64,000 nucleotides of DNA, taken from contig JABTUJ010000009.1 of the NCBI GenBank assembly GCA_015075445.1, forward strand, positions 124,001 through 188,000, in the 5' to 3' direction. This DNA comes from Verrucomicrobiales bacterium. Its GTDB lineage: Bacteria > Verrucomicrobiota > Verrucomicrobiia > Limisphaerales > J093. Each line of letters begins with the position of its first letter. Within the stretch, counting starts at the first letter, position 1. Shown piece by piece: positions 37,397 to 47,921 of the stretch. A program made the translations under genes and the position numbers. The notes beneath the pieces were generated by a model. The model made no database searches and had not been told where the DNA came from. It saw only the letters and a list, made by a program, of their open reading frames with translations.

Positions 37397-38200
37397 ATGA
37401 CCCACCTCACCTTCACCCCTCTACTGGCCTCCGGCGCCCTCCAGTTCGCCTTCGACAAGGCGACCCTGGAAGGCAAATTCGTCATCTTCGCCCTGATCAC
37501 CCTCTCCCTGTTCAGTTGGACCGTGATCATCACCAAACTCCGCCAGCTCTACATCGCCCGGAAATGGGCGAAGCGCTTCCTGGCGGCTTACGAGAGCACG
37601 CGCGACCCGCTCGACATCCGGAAGAAGGGCGAGTCCTTCGAAGGCGCGCCGGTCTACCAGCTCTACCTGCGCGGCGCCGACGAACTCGACTACCAGCTTA
37701 CCCACAACCCGAAACTGGTGAACGGGGAACGGCGCATCAGCACGGGCTCCTTCGAGGCGGTCAAGGTTACCCTCGAGGAAGCAGCAAGCACGCAAGCGCT
37801 GGTGCTCGAGAAGGGAATGATCGTGCTCTCCACCGCGGTGTCCGGCGGCCCGTTCATCGGCCTGTTGGGCACCGTGTGGGGGGTCATGGACACGTTCGCC
37901 GGCGTGGCACTGGCCAATGCCGCCAGCCTCACCGCGATGGCGCCCGGTGTGGCCGGCGCCCTGATCACCACCGTCATCGGCCTGTTGGTCGCCATCCCGG
38001 CTATGTTCGCCTACAACTACATGGTCACCACCCTGCGCGCCATCACCAAGGAACTCGATGGCTTCGCCAGCCGCTTCGCCATCCAGATCGAGCACGCCTA
38101 CGTCGAGAAGCGTAACCTCGAGGAGAAGATCGCGGATGCCATTCTGCGAGCCGACCACCAAGCCCATCAGGTCAGCGCCATTGTGGGCGCCAACATCTGA
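37397..38200 (+). CDS. exbB: ExbB/TolQ/MotA-family proton channel
   Basis: 267 residues from ATG 37397 (a GTG at 37385 would overlap the tpsA stop). Three transmembrane helices: 'FVIFALITLSLFSWTVIIT', then 'GMIVLSTAVSGGPFIGLLGTVWGVMDTF' and 'MAPGVAGALITTVIGLLVAIPAM', which contain the conserved pore Thr and Gly/Pro residues of ExbB/TolQ. With ExbD it converts proton motive force into movement of TonB. It begins right after tpsA, so the energizer looks dedicated to the exoprotein/outer-membrane functions of this operon. Confidence 0.9.
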   Translation: MTHLTFTPLLASGALQFAFDKATLEGKFVIFALITLSLFSWTVIITKLRQLYIARKWAKRFLAAYESTRDPLDIRKKGESFEGAPVYQLYLRGADELDYQLTHNPKLVNGERRISTGSFEAVKVTLEEAASTQALVLEKGMIVLSTAVSGGPFIGLLGTVWGVMDTFAGVALANAASLTAMAPGVAGALITTVIGLLVAIPAMFAYNYMVTTLRAITKELDGFASRFAIQIEHAYVEKRNLEEKIADAILRADHQAHQVSAIVGANI

Positions 38201-38217
38201 ACCCGTCTTGACCCGCC

Positions 38218-38628
38218 ATGAAGAAGTGCTCCCAAGCCAGCTACGAGGCGGTCTCAGACCTCAACATCGTTCCCCTGTTGAACCTCGCCTTCGTGCTCCT
38301 CGTCATTTTCATCGTCACCACCACCCCCTTGATCAACGACCTCGACGTCAACCTGCCCTCGGCCTCGAAGCGCCAGAAAGACCCGCCGCCCAAGGCCAAC
38401 TTCATCACCGTCGAGTCGGGCGGCGCCATCTACCTGAACAACCAGGCCGTGCCCCTGGCCGAGCTCCAGCCCGCGCTGGTCGGCCTACGCCTGGCCGACC
38501 CGGACATCAACGTCATCGTCCGCGGCGATGGATTGGCGCGTTACGGCCAGATTCGCGCGGTGCTCGATGCCTGTCAGCAGGCCAACGTGGTGAAAGTCGA
38601 ACTGGCCACCGAACCGCGGACCAAGTGA
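38218..38628 (+). CDS. exbD: ExbD/TolR-family biopolymer transporter (copy 1)
   Basis: 136 residues. A short cytoplasmic N-terminus leads into one helix, 'LNIVPLLNLAFVLLVIFIVT', followed by a periplasmic domain ('LDVNLPSA', 'INVIVRGDGLARYGQIRAVL'). The proton-carrying acidic residue of ExbD (Asp in 'VTPLxD') is replaced by Asn here (VPLLNLAF), unlike the second copy at 39357, which keeps Asp. Start ATG 38218 is 17 nt after exbB. This copy may be structural, with the second copy carrying protons. Confidence 0.88.
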   Translation: MKKCSQASYEAVSDLNIVPLLNLAFVLLVIFIVTTTPLINDLDVNLPSASKRQKDPPPKANFITVESGGAIYLNNQAVPLAELQPALVGLRLADPDINVIVRGDGLARYGQIRAVLDACQQANVVKVELATEPRTK

Positions 38629-38655
38629 CCGCAACCCTCGAGGTCGTGCCCTGAC

Positions 38656-39360
38656 ATGTTTGCGCCAACCCAGCCACGCCAGCCCCGCAACTCGACCAGG
38701 ATCAATCTCCTGATCTCCCTCGTGTTCCACGGGGTGATCATCCTGGCCCTGTTCTATTTCGCGGCACGAGAAGGCCTGTTGGGAACCCAATTGAAGAAGA
38801 TCGCGGTCGAACTCGTCCAGGAACGGGCGCCGGAAAAGCCGGACGAGCCGGAGCCCGAACCGGAGCGCCCGCTCGTCGAACCGACGCTGGCTGCCGAGTC
38901 GCCGCCGGCCCTCACCACAGCACCCGAAGCGCCGCGCGAAGTGGCCTCCGCCCCGCCCCCAGCCAGCCAGGTCGCGGCCCCGCCCGCGGTCGCCCCACCC
39001 GCGGCCCAAGTGCCGTCGTTCGTCTTCGAGGGCGGTCGGTTGGTGGCGACCGCTTCCGACCCGGTTCAGGTTTACCGCGGGCTGATCGAGTATGCCTTGC
39101 GCTCGAACTGGAACCGCCCGCTCGACGTGGCCGACACTCCGTTCGTCGCCGAGGTCGAGCTCGCCGTGGACCGCTCCGGCCAGCTCAGCAATCCGGCCTG
39201 GAAACGCGGCTCGGGTCATGCCCGATGGGACGAATCGGTGCGCCAGGCCCTGGCGGCAACCCCGCGCTTGAACCGTCCTCCGCCGGAGAACTTCCCGCCG
39301 CGCGTGCTCGTCCGTTTCGACGTGCAGGAACTCGCCGACGAAATCCCGGTGCTGCAATGA
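38656..39360 (+). CDS. TonB/TolA-like energy transducer
   Basis: 234 residues: one N-terminal helix ('INLLISLVFHGVIILALFYF'), a Pro/Glu/Ala-rich periplasm-spanning stretch (residues ~55-115), and a C-terminal TonB/TolA-type domain ('VYRGLIEYALRSNWNRPLDV', 'AEVELAVDRSGQLSNPAWKR', 'SVRQALAATPRLNRPPPENF'). The C-domain resembles the short TolA/TonB_C form found with TolR-like partners. It would couple ExbBD to an outer-membrane protein. Apart from the initiator Met it has no Met and no Cys by hand count. Its stop overlaps the next start (ATGA). Confidence 0.85.
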   Translation: MFAPTQPRQPRNSTRINLLISLVFHGVIILALFYFAAREGLLGTQLKKIAVELVQERAPEKPDEPEPEPERPLVEPTLAAESPPALTTAPEAPREVASAPPPASQVAAPPAVAPPAAQVPSFVFEGGRLVATASDPVQVYRGLIEYALRSNWNRPLDVADTPFVAEVELAVDRSGQLSNPAWKRGSGHARWDESVRQALAATPRLNRPPPENFPPRVLVRFDVQELADEIPVLQ

Positions 39361-39785
39361 GACGAAGCTCCCATACCACGCACACCTCGCTCAACGAGCT
39401 CAACGTGACCCCGTTGCTGGACCTCGTCTTCTCGCTGCTCATCATCTTCATCATCACCACGCCCCAGTTGATGAATAATCTTGAGATGACGCTGCCCTCT
39501 GGCCAAGTGCCACCCGCCGACCCGGCAGTTGCGCCGCCGGCCATCACGCGCATCGAGGTCACCGCCAACGGCCAGACCTACCTGAACCAGGAACCGGTAT
39601 CTCTCGACCATCTACGCCAGCGGCTCCGGCAACTCCAGGCCGCCGATCCCGACCCCGCGGTGGTGGTGAAGGGGGACGACGCGGTTGATTACCAGCACAT
39701 GGTCAATGTCCTCGACGTGTTGCAGCAACTGGCCATCACCAAAGTCGGGTTGGCCACCGTCGAAAACCCCGCCGCCACCCGTTGA
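39357..39785 (+). CDS. exbD: ExbD/TolR-family biopolymer transporter (copy 2)
   Basis: 142 residues from ATG 39357, overlapping the TonB-like gene by 4 nt. 'LNELNVTPLLDLVFSLLIIF' holds the conserved proton-carrying Asp of ExbD, TolR and MotB. A periplasmic domain follows ('NNLEMTLPSGQ', 'AVVVKGDDAVDYQHMVNVL'). Two ExbDs per ExbB are common in some TonB-like systems of Bacteroidetes and Verrucomicrobia. It ends the energizer cluster. Confidence 0.9.
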   Translation: MRRSSHTTHTSLNELNVTPLLDLVFSLLIIFIITTPQLMNNLEMTLPSGQVPPADPAVAPPAITRIEVTANGQTYLNQEPVSLDHLRQRLRQLQAADPDPAVVVKGDDAVDYQHMVNVLDVLQQLAITKVGLATVENPAATR

Positions 39786-39860
39786 AGAGCTGGCCCCAAG
39801 TCGCGCCACGGTCCCAGCTCACCCCCGACACTGCAACAACCTCAAGCCCACGAGCATCCC

Positions 39861-41081
39861 ATGGCTGACTTCCAACAAAACGTGGTGCCAACCTTCAGCC
39901 TCCTGGCGAACGAGGACCTGGCGCGCATGGAAAAGAACATCGTGCGCGCTGCCCGCCGCACCCCCATCGGGGTGATCATCCCCGCCCTGTTCAGCGATCT
40001 CTCCTCGCCGGCGATGCAGCACATCATCGGCGTGCTGGCGGGCCTGGGCTTCATCAAACGGGTGTACATCAGCCTCGACCGGAGCGACGAAACGGAGTTC
40101 GAGAAGGCCCGCGAGATCGTCAAGCCCCTCGGCGACAAGGGCGTCCTGCTGTGGAATGACGCGCCCACGGTTCAGACCGTGCTCGAGAAGATCGGGCAAG
40201 TGGTGCCCCTGGGCGCCCGCGGCAAGGGCCGCGCGGTCTGGACCGCCCTCGGCTACGCCCTGGGCCGGAGTGAGGTCGCCGTGCTTGCCTTCCATGACGC
40301 GGACATCCTCACCTATGACCGCGGCTTCCTCCTGCGACTCCTCTACCCGGTCGTGCACTTGCGGTACCAGTTCGCCAAGGGCTTCTACGTCCGCTATTCC
40401 GACCGGCTGCATGGACGGGTGGCGCGCCTCTTCTACTTCCCGTTCGTCAAGGCGCTGCGCGACATCCTGGGCAAGCCGGACTTCCTCGAGTACATGGCCG
40501 ACTTCCGCTATCCGCTGTCCGGCGAGTTCGCCACGTTCACCAGCCTCGCCAACGACCTCCTCTTTCCGTCGGACTGGGGCATCGAAGTGGGCATCCTCGC
40601 CGAGATGTACCGCATCACCCGGCCGCACCGCATCTGCCAGGTCGAGATCACGCCGCGCTACGATCACAAGCATCAGGAACCCGGCACCGACGCATCGTCC
40701 GGCCTGCAGAAGATGGCGTCGGACATCGCCCGGACCTTCTTCACCCGGCTCTCGGCTGGGGGGACCATCCTCAGCCTGGACCTGCTGCGGACGCTCAAAC
40801 ACACCTACCTGGCCAACGCCCGCAGTTTCGTCCGCATCTATGAGTCCCACGCGGAGATGAACAGCCTGCCCAAGTTCGATCGCCACCTCGAGCTCGGCCT
40901 CATCGAAACCTTCGCCGCAGCGCTGGACCGGGCCTTCACGGAGTTCCAGGATCACCTCTTCGGCTCGCCGATGATCCCGGAATGGCGCCGCATCGAGGTC
41001 GCCCTCGAGGGGGTGCTGCCGGAGCTGGTGCAGGCGTTTGATCAATCGTCGCCCCCCGCTCCGCCGGCGGCCGTTACCTGA
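39861..41081 (+). CDS. GT-A glycosyltransferase, glucosyl-3-phosphoglycerate synthase-like (GT81)
   Basis: 406 residues. 'TPIGVIIPALFSDLSSPAMQ' begins the nucleotide-sugar fold; 'ARGKGRAVWTALGYALGRS' and 'AFHDADILTYD' (the DxD metal site) follow. 'YMADFRYPLSGEFATFTSLA', 'DWGIEVGILAEMYR' and 'YDHKHQEPGTD' recall GpgS and mannosylglycerate-synthase-like enzymes, in which the conserved His binds the metal. The reaction would be sugar transfer from UDP-/GDP-sugar to 3-phosphoglycerate, giving the precursor of a compatible solute. No phosphatase gene is adjacent. It lies between the TonB block and cysK with a 75-nt gap, so its link to sulfur metabolism is only positional. Confidence 0.75.
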   Translation: MADFQQNVVPTFSLLANEDLARMEKNIVRAARRTPIGVIIPALFSDLSSPAMQHIIGVLAGLGFIKRVYISLDRSDETEFEKAREIVKPLGDKGVLLWNDAPTVQTVLEKIGQVVPLGARGKGRAVWTALGYALGRSEVAVLAFHDADILTYDRGFLLRLLYPVVHLRYQFAKGFYVRYSDRLHGRVARLFYFPFVKALRDILGKPDFLEYMADFRYPLSGEFATFTSLANDLLFPSDWGIEVGILAEMYRITRPHRICQVEITPRYDHKHQEPGTDASSGLQKMASDIARTFFTRLSAGGTILSLDLLRTLKHTYLANARSFVRIYESHAEMNSLPKFDRHLELGLIETFAAALDRAFTEFQDHLFGSPMIPEWRRIEVALEGVLPELVQAFDQSSPPAPPAAVT

Positions 41082-41161
41082 CCGGGCCTCCACCCGTGTG
41101 ACGCCTGTTCACCTCCTCCGAACCCATTCACCGCAGCCAAACCCAAGAACAGAAACACACC

Positions 41162-42124
41162 ATGCCAGTCTATCCTGACGTCACCAGCACGGTAGGGCGC
41201 ACGCCCTTAATCAAGCTCAACCGCATCGCCGCCGATGTGCCCGCCACCGTGGCCCTCAAGGCGGAGTTCATCAACCCGCTGGGCAGTGTCAAAGACCGTA
41301 TCGGCTTCGCCATGATCAACGCGGCGGAGCGCGATGGAATCCTGACGCCCAAGACGACCATCATCGAACCGACCTCCGGCAACACCGGCATCGCGCTCGC
41401 CTTTGTCGCGGCGGCGAAAGGCTATCCGCTCATCCTCACGATGCCCGAAACCATGAGCCTCGAGCGCCGCACTCTGCTCGCGCTCCTCGGCGCCAAGCTT
41501 GTGCTCACCCCCGGAGCCGAGGGGATGAAGGGAGCGATCAGGAAGGCCGAGGAGTTGAACCGCGAGATCCCCGACTCGTGGATCCCCCAGCAATTCAACA
41601 ACCCGGCCAACCCCGAAATCCACCGCCGGACCACCGCCGAGGAAATCTGGAGCGACACGGAAGGCAAGGCCGACATCCTCGTTTCGGCGGTCGGCACCGG
41701 CGGCACCATCACCGGCGTCAGCGAGGTCATCAAGTCCCGCAAACCTGGCTTCCAGTCCATCGCCGTCGAGCCCAAGGATTCGCCGGTGATCACGCAAACG
41801 CGCAACGGGGAACCGGTCAAGCCCGGGCCGCACAAGATCCAGGGCACCGGCGCCGGCTTCGTCCCCAAGAACCTCAACCTGCAGATCCTCGACGAGGTCG
41901 TCACCGTGGCCAATGAGGACGCCTTTGTGACCGCCCGACGGCTCGCGCTCGAGGAAGGGTTGCTGGTGGGCATCTCCACCGGTGCCAACGTCTGGGCGGC
42001 ACTGCAAGTGGCCAAGCGCCCCGAGAACCGCGGCAAGCTAATTGTCACCATCGGTTGCAGCACCGGTGAGCGCTACCTCAGCACCTCCCTGGCCGACGAG
42101 GCCCGCAAACAGGTGCAGAGCTGA
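41162..42124 (+). CDS. cysK: Cysteine synthase A (O-acetylserine sulfhydrylase)
   Basis: 320 residues. PLP lysine in [12 protein letters not shown], Asn loop TSGNTGIA, phosphate loop 'GTGGTITGV', C-terminal '[12 protein letters not shown]'. The enzyme makes cysteine from O-acetylserine and sulfide in the cytoplasm. GSVKDR and [11 protein letters not shown] are CysK-like. A second, more divergent synthase is encoded at 51692. First of a three-gene run with the DUF3034 gene and metY. Confidence 0.95.
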   Translation: MPVYPDVTSTVGRTPLIKLNRIAADVPATVALKAEFINPLGSVKDRIGFAMINAAERDGILTPKTTIIEPTSGNTGIALAFVAAAKGYPLILTMPETMSLERRTLLALLGAKLVLTPGAEGMKGAIRKAEELNREIPDSWIPQQFNNPANPEIHRRTTAEEIWSDTEGKADILVSAVGTGGTITGVSEVIKSRKPGFQSIAVEPKDSPVITQTRNGEPVKPGPHKIQGTGAGFVPKNLNLQILDEVVTVANEDAFVTARRLALEEGLLVGISTGANVWAALQVAKRPENRGKLIVTIGCSTGERYLSTSLADEARKQVQS

Positions 42125-42220
42125 TTCCCGACCAGAACACTGGAGGATCTACTGTTCGATCTACCCGCTCGAGCCGACCGGACCACCGGAGGAACCCGGG
42201 ACAACCCATCCAGGAACTCC

Positions 42221-44526
<2,306 letters not shown>

Positions 44527-44581
44527 GTTTCAACCCCGTCCGTTCCGCGCCGCGCCTCCGGCCTTCACCGGGGGCGCGTTC

Positions 44582-44609
44582 GTACCGCAGACTCGGAAGT
44601 CTGCGCTAC
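44582..44609. repeat. Solo hairpin of repeat family III
   Basis: GTACCGCAGACTCGGAAGTC continues to CTGCGCTAC at 44609. Both ends match the outer arms of the 137-bp family III element, as if the central ~110 bp had been removed. Confidence 0.7.
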
Positions 44610-44695
44610 GAGTCAAAAAGACTATTGACTCGATAGTGGTTCATGTGTAGCACCTCCCCAGACAGATCGCTGGTGGCCGACCCTTCCTGGGGAGG
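44610..44695 (+). promoter_or_regulatory. Possible promoter, operator and structured leader of the encapsulin operon
   Basis: Inverted repeat GAGTCAA (44610-44616) / TTGACTC (44625-44631). TTGACT (44625-44630) could be a -35, with a weak TAGCAC 17 nt later. Immediately downstream is a perfect 9-bp stem CCTCCCCAG (44653-44661) / CTGGGGAGG (44687-44695) around a 25-nt loop. The encapsulin ATG is at 44915, leaving a ~240-nt leader. The rest of 44527-44914 shows no gene. Confidence 0.4.
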
Positions 44696-44914
44696 CCCAA
44701 ACCGAGTTGCAGATTGGCGAGCGCTGACCGGACTTCCGGACGTGGCTCGGAGTTGGAGCGTGCGTTCGTGCATGAAGCTCTCGGTCACGTGGTGGTTGCC
44801 GGCTTCGCCGGGTTTCCTCGACCCCGAACTGCTGCCCATCGCACTGCCCTCCGTGTTGTCCCCCTGTCTCATTTCCTCACCACCCGACGAACCTCGGCGA
44901 CGTCATTCTGAATC

Positions 44915-46357
44915 ATGAGCAACACCCCAAAACTATTCGAACGCAACCTGAGCCTCGGCGTGGCCGCGGCGCGCAATCTCGCCACCGCCACCGTCACGGC
45001 CGTGCAGAACACCGCCCGCACGCCGCGTTGGCTGCATCGCCTGCTGCCGTGGGTGGACGTTGACGGCGGCGTGTACCGGGTCAACCGCCGCAAGGTGGTC
45101 GTCGCGCAACCCGGCCGGATCGTGATCCAGTTCACCGGCGACAAGGTGCAGGTGGATCCCGCGAGCCTGCGTCACGTGCCGCTGTTTGCGGGGCTTGAAA
45201 CCGCCGACCTTGAAGCGCTGGCGGCGCAGTTCGTGTCCGAGACGCACGCCTTGGGCGAGGTGGTGGCGACCGAAGGCGGCGCTGCCACGAAGCTCTTCGT
45301 TGTGGCGCTGGGCAAGGTGGAACTCACCTTTGCCGGGCCGCACGGCGCGGCGAACCGGCAGGCATTGCTGGGCCAGGGTGCTTTCTTCGGAGAGGAGGCG
45401 CTGATCGGGGGTGCTGCCTGGACGCCCGCCGCCAAGGCCCTGACGGCCGTGACGTTGCTGTCGCTCGAGAAGGCCAAAGCCGAGGCGCTGGCCAAGAAGT
45501 CACCGGCCCTGAACGACGCCCTCGCCTCCGCCACCGAAACGCGGGCGGCGGCCGCGGCGCAAGCCAACGAGTTCGGCGAGCGCGTGATTGACCTGCTCAC
45601 CGTCGCGGGCGGCGAACCGACCCTGCCGGCCACCTTCGTGGATTACGAGGAGGACCCGCGCGAGTACCACCTGAGCACGATCCAGACGATCTTGCGCACG
45701 CACACCCGCGTGACGGACCTGTACAGCAACAAGATTGACCAGTTGCGTGAGCAGGTCCGACTCACCGTCGAGGCCGTTAATGAATGGGAGGAATGGGAAC
45801 TGATCAACAACCCTCACTTTGGACTCCTGCACGAGGTGAGCGCCTCGCATCGCCTCCCGACCCGCAGCGGTCCACCCACGCCCGACGATTTGGACGAGTT
45901 GCTTTCGCTGGTGTGGAAGAAACCGGCGTTCTTCCTGGCCCATCCCAAGGCGATTGCCGCCTTCGGACGCGAATGCACCCGGCGCGGCGTGCCGCCACCG
46001 ACCGTGAACCTGTTCGGCTCGCCGTTTACCACGTGGCGCGGCGTGCCGCTGATCCCGACCGACAAACTGCTCATCAACGGCAAAGCGGCCGCCGGCGGTG
46101 GACCGGGCACCACCAGCATCCTGCTCCTCCGGGTCGGAGAGGCGGAACAGGGCGTCGTCGGCCTCCAGAAGGCCGGCGTCGCGGGCGAGGTCGAACCCGG
46201 GTTGTCCGTGCGCTACATGGGCACCGACCAGAACTCGATCGCGTCGCATCTGGTGACCCGCTACTTCTCCACGGCGGTGCTCACCACCGATGCCCTCGCC
46301 AGCCTCGATAACGTCCTCGTCGGCCACTACCATGACTACGTCTATCCCCAGGCCTGA
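44915..46357 (+). CDS. Family 2B encapsulin nanocompartment shell protein with inserted cNMP-binding-like domain
   Basis: 480 residues. The N-terminal arm 'FERNLSLGVAAARNLATATV' and 'VYRVNRRK' lead into a CRP/FNR-like cyclic-nucleotide domain at ~85-205 ('LRHVPLFAGLETADLEALAA', 'GQGAFFGEEALIGG'). The HK97-fold shell follows: 'VDYEEDPREYHLSTIQTILR', 'THTRVTDLYSNKIDQLREQV', 'NPHFGLLHEVSASHRLPTRS', 'FLAHPKAIAAFGRECTRRGV', 'FGSPFTTWRGVPLIPTDKL'. This is the SrpI/family 2 encapsulin plan with the extra domain that defines 2B. Such shells self-assemble and enclose a cysteine desulfurase, encoded next with a 26-nt overlap. The phosphate-binding cassette has no Arg at the cyclic-phosphate position ('WTPAAKALTAV'). 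Only two Met and one Cys in 480 residues. Confidence 0.93.
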   Translation: MSNTPKLFERNLSLGVAAARNLATATVTAVQNTARTPRWLHRLLPWVDVDGGVYRVNRRKVVVAQPGRIVIQFTGDKVQVDPASLRHVPLFAGLETADLEALAAQFVSETHALGEVVATEGGAATKLFVVALGKVELTFAGPHGAANRQALLGQGAFFGEEALIGGAAWTPAAKALTAVTLLSLEKAKAEALAKKSPALNDALASATETRAAAAAQANEFGERVIDLLTVAGGEPTLPATFVDYEEDPREYHLSTIQTILRTHTRVTDLYSNKIDQLREQVRLTVEAVNEWEEWELINNPHFGLLHEVSASHRLPTRSGPPTPDDLDELLSLVWKKPAFFLAHPKAIAAFGRECTRRGVPPPTVNLFGSPFTTWRGVPLIPTDKLLINGKAAAGGGPGTTSILLLRVGEAEQGVVGLQKAGVAGEVEPGLSVRYMGTDQNSIASHLVTRYFSTAVLTTDALASLDNVLVGHYHDYVYPQA

Positions 46358-47921
46358 CGCGCTCGCGCCAACGTCGCCCGAGGCTGGCACCGCCTTGATC
46401 GCGCAACTGGCGAAGGAACTCTACGCCGAGTTCCGGCGCGGAAGTCCGGGCACCGCCGACGGGAAGGAGGTCCCGGCAGGGACCGGCACCTCCGAGGGAC
46501 TGGCGGGAGCGTACCCGACCGGAGCCAACCCCGTCACGCCGCCCGTTCATCCCGGGGTGCCGCCGGCGACCAGCAGCGCCTCAGGCAACGGCGCGGCGGG
46601 CTCGGGGGCGGATCGCGTCCCGGCGTTCTATTTCCTGCACGAACCCGGGGCGGTGGGCCTGTCCCGTGTGCCGGCTATCGCCCACGTCCCTTCGCCGAGC
46701 CCGACGCCGGTCTTCGACGTGGAGCGGGTGCGAAGCGCCTTTCCCGCGCTGCACCAGGCCGTCAACGGCCGGCCCTTGATCTGGCTCGACAACGCCGCTA
46801 CCACGCACAAACCGCAGGCCGTGATTGACGCGACCTCGCAGTTCTACCGGCGCGACAACTCGAACATCCACCGGGCCGCCCACGCGCTGGCCGCGCGCGC
46901 GACGGACCTCTACGAGGCGGGGCGGGAAAAGGTCCAGAAGTTCCTGGGCGCCGCCGATGCTCGCGAGATCGTCTTCGTGCGCGGCACCACCGAGGCCATC
47001 AACCTCGTCGCCCAGACCTTCGGGCGGAAGTTCATCGGGGCGGGTGACGAGATCCTGCTTTCCACGATGGAGCACCATGCCAACATTGTGCCCTGGCAGT
47101 TGCTGGCCGAGCAGACCGGCGCGGTGATCCGTGTCGCCCCCATCAACGACCGCGGCGAACTCATCCTCGAGCAATTCGCCGCCCTGCTCGGCTCACGGAC
47201 CCGGCTGGTCTCGATCACGCATGTCGCGAACGCGTTGGGCACGGTGAATCCGGTCGAACAGATCATCGCGCTGGCGCATGCCCACGGGATCCCCGTGCTG
47301 GTGGACGGCGCGCAGTCCGTTCCCCACCTCCCCGTCAACGTGCAGGCGCTCGATGCCGACTTCTTTGTCTTCTCGGGGCACAAGATCTTCGGACCCACGG
47401 GCATTGGCGTCCTGTACGGCCAGTCCAAGTGGCTCGAACAACTGCCGCCTTACCAGGGCGGCGGGAATATGATCCGCGATGTCACGTTTGCCCGGACCAC
47501 GTACCAGAGCCATCCGCAGAAGTTCGAGGCCGGCACGCCGGACATTGCGGGCGTGGTCGGGTTGGGGGCCGCGCTTGACTATGTGCAGGGGCTCGGCTTG
47601 CCCGCCATCGCCGCCTACGAACATGAATTGCTCGCGCACGCCACGGACGCCCTCGCCTCCGTGCCCGGGCTTCGCCCCATCGGAACGGCGGTGAACAAAG
47701 CCAGTGTCCTCTCGTTTGTCATCCCCGGCATCCCGGCAGAGGACGTGGGACGGCATCTCGACAAACACGGCATCGCGGTGCGGTCCGGCCATCACTGCGC
47801 CCAACCGGCGGTGCGGCGTTTCGGCCTCGAAAGCACCGTCCGTCCGTCGCTGGCGTTCTACAACACGCGCGAGGAAGTCCACGAACTGGTTCGCGTGCTG
47901 CAGCTCCTGCCCAAACCATGA
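46332..47921 (+). CDS. SufS-type cysteine desulfurase, encapsulin cargo with N-terminal loading tail
   Basis: 529 residues from ATG 46332, inside the encapsulin gene. Residues 1-126 are a low-complexity Ala/Gly/Pro/Thr tail with one amphipathic helix ('ALIAQLAKELYAEFRRG') and a conserved-looking 'RVPAFYFLHEPG'. Normal SufS is ~405 residues, so the tail is extra and matches the disordered cargo-loading region of encapsulated desulfurases. The enzyme domain follows: 'LIWLDNAATTHKPQAVID', PLP lysine in FSGHKIFGPTG, catalytic Cys in 'RSGHHCAQPAVRRFG'. It removes sulfur from cysteine as a persulfide, presumably inside the shell. Confidence 0.93.
   Translation: MTTSIPRPDALAPTSPEAGTALIAQLAKELYAEFRRGSPGTADGKEVPAGTGTSEGLAGAYPTGANPVTPPVHPGVPPATSSASGNGAAGSGADRVPAFYFLHEPGAVGLSRVPAIAHVPSPSPTPVFDVERVRSAFPALHQAVNGRPLIWLDNAATTHKPQAVIDATSQFYRRDNSNIHRAAHALAARATDLYEAGREKVQKFLGAADAREIVFVRGTTEAINLVAQTFGRKFIGAGDEILLSTMEHHANIVPWQLLAEQTGAVIRVAPINDRGELILEQFAALLGSRTRLVSITHVANALGTVNPVEQIIALAHAHGIPVLVDGAQSVPHLPVNVQALDADFFVFSGHKIFGPTGIGVLYGQSKWLEQLPPYQGGGNMIRDVTFARTTYQSHPQKFEAGTPDIAGVVGLGAALDYVQGLGLPAIAAYEHELLAHATDALASVPGLRPIGTAVNKASVLSFVIPGIPAEDVGRHLDKHGIAVRSGHHCAQPAVRRFGLESTVRPSLAFYNTREEVHELVRVLQLLPKP

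Noticed and set aside
44643..44918. ORF in the encapsulin leader
   Set aside because: No domain or signal, and it contains the hairpin arms; the region is better explained as leader RNA.
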